Positions 43,309 to 55,047 of a DNA stretch of 64,000 nucleotides are shown here, piece after piece. The notes under the pieces were generated by a model, which was given only the letters and a program-made list of their open reading frames with translations, was not told where the DNA came from and searched no databases. Source of the DNA: Vandiemenella viatica (Eukaryota; Arthropoda; Insecta; Orthoptera; Morabidae); contig JARYHS010011408.1 of assembly GCA_031002005.1 (NCBI GenBank), positions 215,646,402 through 215,710,401 on the forward strand, read 5' to 3'. Within the stretch, counting starts at the first letter, position 1, and every line of letters starts with the position of its first letter. Made by a program: the position numbers and the translations under genes.

Positions 43309-45590
43309 CTTTAAAATTTTAAGGTTGAGAGGAACTGATAAATATCTCCCGCTCCAGAACTATTAGTTTAAGTGCATCCATTTTCGCCCTTTTAAACTGA
43401 AAACATCATTGAATATGTCAAAGTTCTTGCTTTGATCTGAGAAAAGCAGAGTACGCGATTTTCACAAGAAGCAAAGAATAAACGTGGCAGTACCTTCTAC
43501 GATGTATGAGACTCTTTGGTATTCGTGAAATGCGAACTGATAATGACAATTCCCAAAGGATGTATTCGTTATTTGCGGGATAGAAAGTATGTGTTCAACC
43601 AGCTTAACTTTCTTATTTATAATATTATTGAGGTTATATTATAGGAAAATGGAATTTTTCTACCTCGGTGATTGAGGTAGAGGTGATTTAAGAGTTCGTT
43701 AAGTAGAGAACTAAAACATTCTATTTCTTTTCTCCAGGGGGGGGGGAAAGAGAGACGTGAGTGGCCGGCAATGTTGCAGATTTCAGTCCATTTTGCTACC
43801 GGTTTTATCTCGGTAATATTTGAAATATGTCCCTAATATTGATTATATCCTGTTTTTTTATGATGAATACTATAAACCATGCTTCCAAGTTTTGAACAAA
43901 ACGAGCAAATACTTTTTATTATGAACTTACTTCGACTTGTGTTAATAGTTGTTTACTGGAAAGTACTCGTAATGGAAAATTCATTTTATATGAATATGCC
44001 AATGAAAATTTAACTTGTATAGATTGCTGTGATGGTTAAAGCAGCAACATGGGGCGTTATTGGGAGCGATGGAAGTGAGCGTGAAAACGAGGCAAGCATT
44101 GATTTGGATACTCAGCGAATACTTTCTGACCGACCACATACAAAATATGAGGTCATTAAAATATGGAACCTGAATTGCATTAGTTTAGACTTTTTTGTAT
44201 CCTTTAAGTGCAAATAGTTCTCATTTTCGAGGAGAAAATGTGTTCAAAGTTGTTTACAAAAGTCATAGTGACTATACGCTTGGTGTAAGTGTTGTTACTA
44301 TTTTGAACGAGGACATTGTGAGAAAAAACATTGGTTTCTGAGGCTGCTTTCCTCTTTCTATGCAATATTGCTGAGTGAGATTGATGACGGTGGTGGGTCT
44401 TTGAGGGCTGTGGTGCCTCCTCAGGCGGACAAAGATCAAAGCCTCGTCCGCAGACTATCTCGGCTAACCATCTCCGGCCCTAGGGCATTTTCATTAAGAG
44501 TTTTGACATGGCAAACATAATTAGTTTAGAGCCATTAACGAAGTCGGTAATTAGGTTGATGTACCTTTTACAAGTATGTAATGTACACATTAAACAGTTT
44601 CTTTCCTCTTACTTTATACTATTCGAATAACATTGGCACTGCAAACTGCTCGGTTTTAAAATCAGATTAATGTGGTATGTAAGGAGAGCAGTTATAGCTC
44701 ATAATTTATTAGCTTTGGTGATGTCGTACGCGATATCGGTTTTGAGTCCTAATATCGTCAATATTTTCTACTTTACCTTTCCTAATATCTATCGCACACA
44801 GTCGTTGAGAGTGAAATAATGTGAAGGATAGGTTCGTTTTTTAAATAAGCCGTTCAAAGTCTTGTAAGCATCGATCTTTTCTTTCTTTTATTCCTTCGTC
44901 GAGTTTCATGTTTACCGCTAATTTTCGTGGCACATGGTTGTTTCTTCCATTTACACATCAGTGCTGTACGATGAAATCGACCATATCCCCTATATAGTAC
45001 CTATTGTATGTAATGTTTTTTGTTTAAAATATCATGTCACGGAATAAATATATGAAAATGGCAATAGAGTAAAAGAAGCATCAAAAAGCGATATTTGTGT
45101 AAACGAGGAGGAGGGTGAGAAGGATTGAAAACGGGAAGGAAGAAAGGAGCAGGGGAAGGAAGGAAAGAAAAAGGGAAAGTAGGAAGGAAAGGGCAAAGGA
45201 AGGACGGATGGAATGAACAAAGGAAAGAAGTGACTGAGAAAATAGTTGTAAATATATAGTCCCCGAGCATATTAAAATTGCGTATCACTATTGCTTTAAA
45301 AAAAAAGGGTCTCTATTTAGGGACCAGCAGGTACTAGAGAAAGCTTACCAATCACCTGATGCGTAAAATAGATTGTAGTCAATTCAAGGCCGATAATATG
45401 CGGATAGGTGAAGAGTATGTCAAAGAGGTTAGATTTATAAAAGGCCTAAATCGTGTGATGTCAAAGCTTCGTTTGGTACAGCCTTAACAGATAGACGTTG
45501 TAGCTGCCAATAATTGAGACACACCGACGCGGTCATTTCCGTAATAATATTTATAGCAATAATTAATCACTATTTATAATAATAATGAGT
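43309..45590. other. No recognisable gene
   Basis: AT-rich, with a G-run at 43737-43747 and a purine-rich tract at 45100-45232 listed separately. Frames are short and unassigned. Confidence 0.45.
45100..45232. repeat. Polypurine tract
   Basis: About 130 bases are almost entirely A and G on the plus strand (GGAAGGAAAGAAAAAGGGAA and similar). Such tracts can form triplex DNA. The Ser/Pro/Phe-rich minus-strand frames here are artefacts. Confidence 0.85.
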
Positions 45591-45738
45591 TATGCCAGGA
45601 CGCTCCGTGGTTCGGATTCCACGTTAAACTGTAGGTCCCAGAGGAAAGGAACTGGCCGTCCTACCTCTGACAAAATGGCTTAGTATGCCTCCTTCGGGAG
45701 GAACCAACCAACCTTCGGGTTGTGGACTAAGTTAAGTT
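45591..45738 (+). mobile_element. SINE-2 3' part, variant tail
   Basis: It begins within the body (CCAGGACGCTCCGTGGTTCG, GGATTCCACGTTAAACTGTA). The 3' end differs from the main form: CCGTCCTACCTCTGAC, TGGCTTAGTATGCCTCC, TTCGGG. A diverged version of this tail is also at 54183-54447. A TAA repeat follows directly. Confidence 0.65.
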
Positions 45739-45761
45739 TTATAATAATAATAATAATAAAT
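45739..45761. repeat. (TAA)n tail or microsatellite
   Basis: About seven TAA units follow the SINE-2 3' end, probably as its tail. Confidence 0.8.
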
Positions 45762-45762
45762 T

Positions 45763-46820
45763 AGTTCACAGATGGACATCATTTTGAATTTCACAGTTGG
45801 TAGCATTTGAATTACGTGATCGATGTGGGTATGGCAGTTTTACAGATAAAAATAAAATTTTTCCCTCCACCAGATGATACTCACTTAAAGCACCTCCATC
45901 TTGAGAAACGTCATATTCACCGCGTGATTGCTTTCTCACGAGACGTCATCTAACGCTACTTTGCAAAATACTATAAGCAAAAGTCTAGACTCTCTACTAC
46001 TCTGAAACACAACCAACTGCTGAAAAAAACAAAAATGATATATACATCACACCAACTTGCAAGTCTGTATGTAATTGTATTTTGTATTGGGTGTATGAGT
46101 TATCATAAATACCAGTAATAATATTGTTGTTTTGTAACATCTTTGACAGCAAGGAATCAAGCGAGTCACAGGAGGTCCGATGACAAGAAGTTTTATTAAC
46201 AGGAGAAGAAGAGAGAGAGATGTAATGTAAGCTGCGAGAGCTGAGCTGCGAGAGCTGAGCTGCAAAAGATATGTTGTTTAGTTCGACTTTGTTGTCAGAA
46301 AGACAAGTTGTAGATTGATTGTTACAGCTGTGGCCAAGAAGAGAGATATAGCTGTACTAAAAGATAAGTTGAGTGCCATATAATGTATGGTATGCTTCAG
46401 AATATATGTATTCAAGAGAAACTTGAAGCGATTAATATTGGTCAAGAAGTTGATAAATCTCTCTACATAGATTAGAGAAAGAAAGGTGGAATATAGTTTT
46501 CCCTTTACGGTAAAAGGAGATTCTATTGAGATAAAATATGACTGAAGGGACCTCTTTAATGCGTAACAGTAGACGCAAAATGTACTCCAGAATGAGGTGT
46601 ACATCTCTTGTTAAGAATTACTTTTTGTTTGCATAAATTATCAATAGAAATTTGAATAATGATTGAAATTGCTGATATGAGGAATTGGGATGTTGCTTTA
46701 CGTATTTACACCGTTATATCTACGTTTGAAATTAATATATATTTATTACAAAATAATTCTTTATCAAATGTTGTTAACAATAGTATAACTCAATTAAACA
46801 TCTTGAAATCTGACAATGAC
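45763..46820. other. AT-rich, no gene; short tandem repeat at 46231-46263
   Basis: GCTGCGAGAGCTGA is repeated twice and partly a third time at 46231-46263. Open frames of 72-108 codons have no recognised domain. Confidence 0.5.
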
Positions 46821-47280
46821 ATCAGTTCTCAGGGTTTCTATATGTCCGTTCATTTAGCTCAGCGGGACAGTGATATTTCTGTAGGGCGACACTAGACTGA
46901 TCGATACGATAGCGATTTGCGATGAAGACCATATCAGCGGAACCATTTAGCAGAGGTGCCGAGTCTGCTGTCCGAGGTGAAGGTTCCATTTTCTGCTGGT
47001 CGTCAAAGGCCCACGTCCACTGTGATGACGTCATGCAACACAAGCACCACCACAGACCGCACCGGCGTTATTCGGCGCACATCTTTCCTCAGGCTGGCCA
47101 CGCCCTCACCACACAGCTCGCAATCCACTGTACTCTGTCCACCGCGTCACACTAGCGGCCACCGCTTTGTTCCTCCAGTGAGGGCTTCCCGCCGGAAGAC
47201 GGCCGGTCACTTACCGTTACGTTTGTTCGCACCGCGACCTGTGCTTCTCGCAAATATTTTCCTTGTAGTGTAGCAATACT
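46821..47280 (+). promoter_or_regulatory. GC-rich block with a CRE-like site, unassigned
   Basis: The block is richer in GC and CpG than both flanks and holds TGACGTCA, a perfect CREB/ATF palindrome, at 47026-47033. Frames at 46922-47155 and 46956-47273 (77 and 105 codons) are Ser/Arg/Thr-rich without known domains. It may be a promoter or exon fragment. TTTAGCTCAGCGGGA at about 46855 resembles a tRNA A box, so a SINE origin is also possible. Confidence 0.25.
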
Positions 47281-47455
47281 CTACAAGAGAAGTCGGAAAA
47301 AAGGTAAAATAAGGTATTTTCTTTCTTACAATAGACGGTTTGGCGTAGTTATTTATCTGTGACAAACCAAGTAAGCAAAAGTTTTGGTTGGTAAATACGT
47401 TTACCGTCGTATGGTGACAGACGCGTAGGCATCCTGTAGCTTATAAGCGGATATA

Positions 47456-48147
47456 CGAGGCGCGTCCAGAAAGTAAGTTCCGTTTGGTAATAAAATGAAA
47501 TTGTACACAGATACAGAAGAAATTTTTATTGTAAAAAAATTCTACAACTCTTAAACTACTTTTCTACATAACTGCCGAAATTTTGCAGGCATTTGTCATA
47601 GCGTGGCACCAGGTTTTGTATACCTTCTTCATAGAAATCTGCCGCCTGTGTCTTCAACCAGTTGGAAACAGTTTCTTTCAGCTCGTCGTGATTGGTGAAG
47701 TGATGACCGCCAAGGAAAGACTTGAGATGTAAGAACAGATGAAAGTCTTGCCAGTTCTTCTGTAACCAAAGGTGGACGCCCACTTCGTTCTTCATCGTGC
47801 ACATCACTACGCCCGCCATTAAACTGTCGGACCCATCTTCTCACCATCGAATCACTCATCGCATTTGGTCCGTAAACATTGCAAATTTGCCCATAAATTT
47901 CACTTGGTTTCACTTTCCTCGCATTCAGAAACCGAATCACAGACCTGATTTCACAGGCGGCGGGATTTTCAATCAACGCCGACATTTCAAACAAGCACAA
48001 CAAAGCGTACGTAACTGACATGTGATCTCCAAATGGCGGACGTTCTTCCACTTGATACACATCGTCTACAGCACATGTGCGGAACTGCAATCGCAGCGCT
48101 GCAGCGGAGGTAAATTGAGACGGAACTTACTTTCTGGACGCGCCTCG
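47456..48147 (-). mobile_element. Mariner element, internally deleted (692 bp)
   Basis: CGAGGCGCGTCCAGAAAGTA at the left and TACTTTCTGGACGCGCCTCG at the right are inverted ends, identical over 28 bases (through AAGTTCCG), with TA at 47454-47455 and 48148-48149. Coding sequence is on the minus strand. The near-perfect ends suggest a young copy or recent mobilisation in trans. Confidence 0.93.
47560..47986 (-). pseudogene. Mariner transposase with central deletion
   Basis: The N-terminal part starts MSALIENPAACEIRSVIRFL (ATG near 47984-47986) and includes the YG..A.S..MVRRW helix-turn-helix region and ERSGRPPLVTEEL. At about 47750 the frame jumps to the C-terminal part, FHLFLHLKSFLGGHHFTN, ending near 47560 with NLVPRYDKCLQNFGSYVEK. 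All three catalytic Asp residues lie in the lost segment. The deletion also changes the frame. The residual protein would keep DNA binding only if expressed. Confidence 0.88.
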
Positions 48148-48149
48148 TA

Positions 48150-48304
48150 TTACTCGCTGCATCACTCTATCGTTTCGTTGAATTGTATACAATGTCTACA
48201 GTATTTTAAGATTTATTGGGATTTTTACAATATCAGAAACTGAGGTGCATCAGAAGAATGACTCAGGTATGATGGGGACACCCTTCAACATATATTCGGG
48301 AGAT
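48150..48304. other. Short spacer between two mariner copies
   Basis: AT-rich, with no feature. It separates two different mariner families by only 159 bp. Confidence 0.6.
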
Positions 48305-48306
48305 TA

Positions 48307-49552
48307 CGAGGGTGGTTTGAGAAGTTCTTGGAATCAACACCAGATGTTAGTGCTTTCGCAACGAAATTCCCGCGTAATAAAAGGTTATCCTGAAGAAGCA
48401 AACACGTGACACGCCAGTGCTCTGGGCAGAGATCTGTTATGCGGACATCTGTTTATTTGTTGTTGTTCCCGCGTAGGGATTTGTAAAGATGGAAAAACAA
48501 ATCGAGATTTGAACAGTGATTAAGTACTTTGTAAAAAATATAAATAAATAAGTAAGCAAAGGAAACTCGTGCAGATTTTCAGAACACACTGTGGAACTCT
48601 GCTCCTTCATATTAACTGTTGAAGTGGACAAACGAGTTTCAATTTGAACGGGACAGCTTAGATGATGATACGTGTAGTGGCCGTCCAAGATGTGCCACTA
48701 CCCCAGAAATGGTCATAGAGGATCGTAGACTGAAAATGCAAAAAACTGCCGAAGCTCTATAGATGCCATATGAACGGGAATATTACATTTTTAAAAGTGG
48801 ATTTGGAGACGAGAAAACTATGTGCTAGATGGGTGCCGCGACTCTAAACACTGGTTCATAAACTCATCAGAACTGAAATGTCCAAACAATGTTTGACCCG
48901 TTTGCAGAGAAACCAACAAGATTTTTTGCGCCGATTTGTGGCACAGATGACACTTCGGTCCATTACTATACCCCAGAGACAAAACAACAGTGGAAACATG
49001 TTGATCCACAACCATCAAAGAAAGCAAAGGCAGTACGGTCGGCCGGAAAGGTCATGGTGTCAGTTTTCTAGGATACAGAAGGGATGTTGTTGATAGATTA
49101 TACTTCCAGGTGGTCAAACAATTACGGGACAATACTACGCTAACCTCCTGGACCAACCACGGTAGAAGATACGAGAAAAGAGGCCCGCCTTGGCAAGAAA
49201 GAAAGTCTCTTTCTTCCAGACAGTCCGCGCCCTCACACAAGTGTTGTTGCCACGGCAAAAATACATGAAATAAGACACGAATTGTTGCCGTACCCACACT
49301 ATTCGCCTCATGTGGCTCCATCAGACATCCATCTCTTCACCGAGCTCAATATTTTCTTCGATGGACGGAGAATATCTTCAAACGAAGTAGTTGACTGCCA
49401 AAGTTAGGAATATTTTGCAGGCCGGAGGAATCTAACTTTCGAGATGGGATCAAGGCATTGGAATATCTTTGGACCAAGTGGATTAGTGTACAGGGAAACT
49501 AGAGCAAGTCGTGTCTTTCTCTTACATTCAGAGACTTTTCAAACCACCCTCG
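48307..49552 (+). mobile_element. Mariner transposon, complete ends, decayed
   Basis: The ends CGAGGGTGGTTTGAGAAGT and ACTTTTCAAACCACCCTCG are inverted with TA at 48305-48306 and 49553-49554. The length is 1246 bp. The ends match the copy at 40556, but the coding region is much more damaged. Confidence 0.9.
48489..49500 (+). pseudogene. Mariner transposase, heavily mutated
   Basis: The start MEKQIEI is followed at once by a stop. SGRPRCATTPEMVIEDRRLK is the linker between the two DNA-binding units. YYTPETKQQWKHVDPQPSKK and SAGKVMVSVF are core segments. The second catalytic site has decayed (LPDSPRPHTS where family members have DNAPSHT-like sequence), while SPHVAPSDIHLFTEL keeps the third Asp. 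At least eight stops or shifts occur. It belongs to the same family as 40734-41831. Confidence 0.85.
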
Positions 49553-49554
49553 TA

Positions 49555-51279
49555 AAATCCATTTTGCCAGATCTGATGGTCCTCGTGTAAGGCGAAGTTT
49601 CCCAAATCGTCCCATTCAACTCGAATCAAAACAAAGGATGTATGTATCATTGTATCTACTAATAAGCTCACGTCTCGGTTACTAACTGCCAGAATCACCA
49701 AGAATGGCCATTTCATTTCGTCAGTGTGCATAAAGTTGAAAATATTCATATGTGGTAGCCGCGAGTATATTGTGTAAGCAAGAATGTGGAGAGTGAAGGG
49801 GAAAAGATCTAGTCTTCCAGAAGTGTGAAAAAAGACCACGCACGAGGCCACCTGGTTCAACGTTCCCATTTGACTGGTCAATCACCTGAAGAGTAACTTG
49901 GGACCTACATACACAGTCTGTAATCAATAATGTATGTAAATCTCTCCGTCCCTGCTATCGAGTAGTAGACAGTGAAAATTATGAAACTAGCGGACTCGGA
50001 GCATCTAATCCCAGATTGAGCACCAAACATGTTACTGTCATGAGGTGGGCTGTATGCCATTACCTCGGGGAATAAATATATAGTTTTTTATTTGGCGTTT
50101 CGTTGGCCATTAAATATTTCTACCTATCGTATCGTATCGTATCTTCACCGTGACAGACGAAATGTGCAGCAAATCGAAACACTGTCATCAGGTCTCAAGA
50201 TGCAAGGTTACACTCTCGTTTCCTGCAGCCCGTATTGCATTTTGGACACACTTCAAAATGTCTTACGTTAGCTTGCTTGCTTTAATAATTCATCTGCATC
50301 ATATTCAACATTTTTCAATTAAAAGAAAACATTTATTGATTTCACTAAACGATTTACAATTATACTTTCTTTGATTGAGAAAGAAAATCGTCACACTTCA
50401 GACTCTACTTATCAATATATTCTTTCCATAACAACCAACCAACAAACAAAACATTCCTTATAAACTCTGAGATAATCTTTTGCATGCATATTAGTCATAG
50501 TCTAGTCAACCTCTATGGTTGTTATCTTACAAAGACCACCCGAATGTTCATTATTAGTGGTAACACACATTTATATTTGTGTACCTAGAGCTAGTCAAAG
50601 ATAGAAGGCTTACGTAGCTCAGATTTATTGAGTCAAATGATTTACAAAATAATCAAATCTGTTTTATAGGAAGCAGTTTCCTGAGAACTGAATTGTACGA
50701 GACTGTTTATGAACGTTCTACAAGTACATAGCACTGCGGATTGAATTTCATTTTCGTTGAGCAGTGAGTTGCAGAACTGGTCAGTGAATTCTTGGAGCCT
50801 TTTAGTTCTGGTGAGCGGAGCTACGTGTTGGGGAGACTAGCTGCAATGGTGGTTGTCTGGCACGGTGCAGGTAACTGACCGTTACTTCTTGGGGAGGGGA
50901 GGCGGGACACCAATGCATTGTGAATCTCTGCTCGCCGTTCTGATCAGGAATCTAGTCTTCTCTTCAGCCATCTTTCCAGGAAGAACCGAAGTACAGATGT
51001 CCAATCGGGAAGTAATCGTTCAGTTAGGACAAAAGTACCGCTATAGAGATGTAATTATTGTAGGACATTTCTTTCACATTTGCTTCTTAAATAATAGTTA
51101 TTTGATAAAAAGACATTATTTTTATAAAATAGCAACTGTTGGTGGAATTATTTATTTCGAACGTGTTTCGTTTCTCTTCCAAGGTTTTCTGTTTGTTGTT
51201 TCTCCCCCCCCCCCCCCCCAGATCGGTAGTTTGAATTTTATTACGGGGTTGTAGGGTAAAGCCCGTCACACGGACAACA
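49555..51279. other. No recognisable gene
   Basis: A few ATCGT units occur at 50125-50143 and a C-run at 51206-51220. The 133-codon frame at 50853-51254 has no known domain and includes the C-run as Pro, so it is not called a gene. Confidence 0.45.
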
Positions 51280-51450
51280 TACTTGGATACTGAGAGATTT
51301 TTAAAGTGCTTACCGATATTACCATCTTGTAAGTTGTGATCAAAAAGAGATGCCATTCTATCCGCCCTGCCCTTCGTTTTTTGCTACTTCTTTCACAACA
51401 GATAATGGGAGGTCGTCAGCATACACAGTAACTCGGGGAGACTTGCAGTA
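51280..51450 (-). pseudogene. Possible LINE reverse transcriptase relic (YADD)
   Basis: The minus strand reads CKSPRVTVYADDLPLSVVKE in one open stretch. The V-x-V-Y-A-D-D-L pattern is that of R1/Jockey-type reverse transcriptases, and a weak SKYVV segment about 90 bp further may be the later K-Y-L-G motif. Support is a single motif, so chance is possible. Confidence 0.4.
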
Positions 51451-52435
51451 AGAAAATGAACATTGCATCTCTGGCTGGTATATTTTTTATCTCCGCTCAT
51501 CATTTTTGTACTATTTGCAGTTACTTCCACAAAGCCAATAAAAAATGACTTTCTTTTTGTTAAAAGGTTTCTAAGGAATGCATAACTTCAAAACAGAATA
51601 AAGATTATTTATTTGTTTGTGGTATTTCGAGTCTTATTAATTTTCGTATAAACTTTCTCGGAGTTTTTGATAAATTTTCCTGTTTCCTGCGAGTTTCAAT
51701 TTTTACGGGATTTGATTTCTTCATGTGAGGACACTCCCCCCACAGTTCGTATTCAACGTTAAACTGTAAATCTGCATATTGGAAAGGGCAGAGTGCCCGA
51801 CAAACCGAAACTCTGCCCTCGGGTCGCAAAGACATGCAGATTTACTTCAAGTTTCCATCTGACATTCATTTTAAGTTGACTAATGTTTTTTGACAAATCC
51901 AACTGCCTGATATGAACTGAAGAGAATTGATTTATTCATACTACTCCTATTTATTTTTAGTGTCCGTGTAGAAGTATTGAGTTTTGTTACTTCGAAACGT
52001 AATTATGGCACAATTTACACTTAGCAAATACTTTAATATATTAAAGTATTAACTAGCGTCCCTAGTTACGACAACAAACCCACAGAATGAGGTTACTGTG
52101 ACGAAACTTTCTTGGCGAGCCCTGTCTTCTGAAACTCGAGAGATCGTTGGATAGAGTTACGTAATTCCTTTTGCCCGGCCCGGCCCAGCTTGGCTTGGCG
52201 TCACGGAAATGTCGTGGCATTTCCCACGTAACTAAGGGAAAAGGACACTGCCAGCTCACGGAACATACGGTGCCAGAGATAAGCCTTAAAATCTACAACC
52301 TCTGACACTAACAATGAAAAACATTAAACATCGGCATACAAACTCTAGAATTTAATTGATGCTGTCATCTTGAATTTCGAATTTTAAGCGTTTGCTAAAG
52401 GTTGCAGAGGAGGTGCTGTAATAAGTTTTTTGTAT
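51451..52435. other. No recognisable gene
   Basis: The minus-strand frames at 51605-51835 and 52062-52259 are unassigned. No element boundaries are visible. Confidence 0.45.
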
Positions 52436-54140
52436 TGTAAGAAAATCTCACCAAGAAAAGCCCTAGGGTTTGACAACATACATCATGATTTCTTACTAAA
52501 TTACCAGAAAATGGATGGCACAATTCTTTATGAACATTATGCAGTCTCGCAACATTCCCTAGGAATTTAAACGCTCTAAGGTAATAGCTATACTAAAACT
52601 AGGTAAGCTTGCCGACTGCCCAAAAACTACAGATCAATTGCTTTACTGTCTGTGACCTACAAACTATTGGAGAGAGATATAAAAGAATCAGAGATTGTTT
52701 GAAGATATTCCAGTGGAACAGGCAGGCTTCCGACCAGGACAAAGTTGTGTAGATCAAGTTCTATCGCTAACTACCTGCATTGAAGCAGGATTCCAAAGGA
52801 AACTAAAAACTTCAGCTGCATTTACTTGCCTATAGGTGGCTTACGACATGGTGTGGAAAGAGGGCATGATACATAAAAGTTTTCGTGTAATTCCGTGCTA
52901 ACTTATTTCACGCTTGTTAGACAACATGCTTAATGATCGGGTGTTCCAGGTAGTCATGGGCGCAGACATCAGCTTCCAGAGGAAACTTAAGAATGGCCTA
53001 CCGCAGGGATCAGTGTTCGCTCCGCTCCTTTTTTGCGTGACATGCCGAAAACAAGATCAAAAAAGTTCGTTTACGCCGAAGACTGGATTCTCGCCACGAG
53101 GTGCAGGTCAATCAAAACGTCAAAGAAATCCTAACAAAGAACCTGGAGACAATGGGAAAATATTTTCGTAGGTGGAGACTCCAACACAATGCTTCTAAAA
53201 CAGGTTACCTGCTTCCATCTAAATAGCAAACTCGCTAGAAGGGAACTTAACATACGGTTCGAAGAAACCATAGTTACCCACAATAAGACACCAATGTACC
53301 TGGGTGTTTCCCTTGATAGATCATTAAAGGATAATTTGCATCTCACGAAAAAGATAAAAAGTATGTCGTACCTCCTGGGGTGCATCGGCCTCCACTCTCC
53401 GCTCCTCTGCTCTGGGTCTTGTCTTCTCGGCCGCCTAATACTGTGCCCCGGTCTGGCTGAATAGCCCGCACATGAAAAAAGTGTACACACCCTAATAAAG
53501 CTATGCACATGATTGTAGGCGTGATCAAGACAACTCCCACAATATGGCTCTAGACACTGAGCCACATACAATCACCCAACCTGCGACGGATAAATGCTCT
53601 TACCCGCGAGTACAAGAGGATATTGCACATCAGAGACTTGGCGATCCACCAAGATAGTGAGAATTCCTACATCAAAAGACTTCGCTCTAGGAAACCGCGA
53701 AATCGGCAAGGGATGCTACTCGCGAAGATTTCATCACCAAAGCTGGGAACCAGGAGTGAACTGTACACCAAAATAACAGCGTACCTTGTATTACACAAAA
53801 GCCATCTTACCACGTAAAACTTGGTCCACATGCAACAGGATTAGAACTCGGCACGGCAGATACGCGCACTACATGCACAGGAGGACAAGCAACCATGCAA
53901 ATTCGAATGCGGAGAGATTCAGACTATCGGTCATCTTGTTGTAGAAAGTTCGATAAGGTCTTACAATTGCGATCCTGTGAATTTCCTGCTAGCAACTCGT
54001 GAATCGATAGACTATATCAATAAACTACATGTATCTCCGTAAAGTTGCAATATGTATATTTCATTCTAATGTATCTTAAAAGTGTCTAAATTGCCTTACG
54101 ATAAATAAATGTATCGTAAGATGATGATTGATAATAATAA
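52436..54140 (+). mobile_element. Non-LTR retrotransposon, decayed (Jockey-like group)
   Basis: RT-related sequence can be followed for 1.6 kb on the plus strand across many stops and shifts, ending in an ATAAATAAATG-type tail near 54100-54140. The 5' end lies in the linker before the RT domain. The C-terminal cluster CKFECGEIQTIGHLV at about 53898 corresponds to CDCGEDQTVQHML in the copy at 27182, so the two are related. Confidence 0.85.
52445..54045 (+). pseudogene. LINE reverse transcriptase, multiple stops and frameshifts
   Basis: In order: SPRKALGFDNIHHDFL (RT entry region), KLADCPKNYRSIALLSVTYK (finger), EQAGFRPGQSCVDQVLSL (QxGFR block), LKNGLPQGSVFAPLLF (near 52994), then FVYAEDWILATRC at 53066, where the catalytic YADD has become YAED. 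Next CFHLNSKLARREL and MYLGVSLDRSLKDNLHL (thumb), then TWSTCNRIRTRHGRYAHYM and the Cys/His end ending NKLHVSP. The Asp to Glu change and stops make it inactive. The endonuclease is absent. Confidence 0.88.
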
Positions 54141-54182
54141 CTTTTTGTAGTCTTTTTGACCTAGTGACCTTTTTTTACATGT

Positions 54183-54447
54183 CTGACTGGAGATCGTAAG
54201 GTCTCCGATGCGAATCCCTATCTTTGCGGGGATTCACAGGCCCCTAACCCGACCTTTACCTCTGTCACAGCTTACTATGTACTGTGAAGTGCGCCGGACT
54301 GTGGTTCGGATTCCACGTTTATCTGTAGGTCTTCTTTATCTGTTAGGATTAATAGGTTAGGTAAGTACGTAAAGAACTGTCAACCCTACCTCCAGTACTA
54401 GGCTTAGTATATCTCCTTCGAGTTAAATACAAAGCTTAGCTTTTTAC
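54183..54447 (+). mobile_element. SINE-2 copy, variant tail
   Basis: The head TCTGACTGGAGATCGTAAGG with B box region CCGATGCGAATCCC is followed by the body CCTAACCCGACCTTTACCTC and GGTTCGGATTCCACG. The 3' part (GTACTAGGCTTAGTATATCT) matches the variant tail at 45591. It lies directly downstream of the LINE copy. Confidence 0.7.
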
Positions 54448-54770
54448 CTTGTTATTGGCATATAATCTTCATCTATACTATGCAATTCGCAAGATTGTGG
54501 ACTGCAGAGGATGCTTTGTATCAAAACAAACTCTGTGCATTCCAATCCAGAATAGCACGAGGGGGGAAAAAAAAGAATCAATTTAACCACATACGCCATC
54601 TAGTTTCTCCAGTGTTCTCTCCTGTTATTGCGACGAAGTAGGCTGGTGGACAAAGTATTTGATCACACTCATAAATGTTCACATGTTTGCCAATAAATTG
54701 GAAAGAAATCTTCGTCGTCTGTATGCCAGATAATCCCAGCCGAATCTATGTGTTAATTATGTGACACTTT
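54448..54770. other. No clear feature; may be LINE trailer
   Basis: This lies just beyond the SINE-1 at 54783 in the direction of the minus-strand LINE relic at 55048, so part of it may be the 3' continuation of that LINE. No motif confirms it. Confidence 0.35.
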
Positions 54771-54782
54771 GGTAGTGACTGT

Positions 54783-55035
54783 ACCGAGCGGGGCGGTGTA
54801 ACGGTTAGCGTTCTCGCCTCGCATTCTGGAGGACGGCGGTTCGAATCCCCGTCCGGGCATCCAGATTTGGGTTTTCCATGGTTTCCCCAAATCACTCCAG
54901 GCAAATGCGGGGATGCTTCCTTCAAAAGGCCATGGCCGAATTGCTTCCCATTCCTTGCCCCCATTCTTGCCCCCTATCCTTTCCCGTCTCTAAAGACCTC
55001 GATGTTAAAAAGAGACGTAAAGCAGTTAAAAAAAA
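54783..55035 (+). mobile_element. SINE-1 copy, full length, 12-bp target duplication
   Basis: The A box region GCGGTGTAACGGTTAGCG, B box GGTTCGAATCCCC, conserved body and short poly-A are all clear. GGTAGTGACTGT at 54771-54782 repeats exactly at 55036-55047. With the copy at 37602 this represents the younger subfamily, with the GTCTCTAAAGACCTCG to AGAGACG stem at the 3' end. It interrupts a minus-strand LINE relic. Confidence 0.95.
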
Positions 55036-55047
55036 GGTAGTGACTGT

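Noticed and set aside
45032..45288. Pro/Phe/Ser-rich minus-strand frames
   Set aside because: Artefact of the polypurine tract.
50853..51254. 133-codon frame as a secreted or membrane protein
   Set aside because: It includes a C-run translated as Pro and has no recognisable domain or start context.
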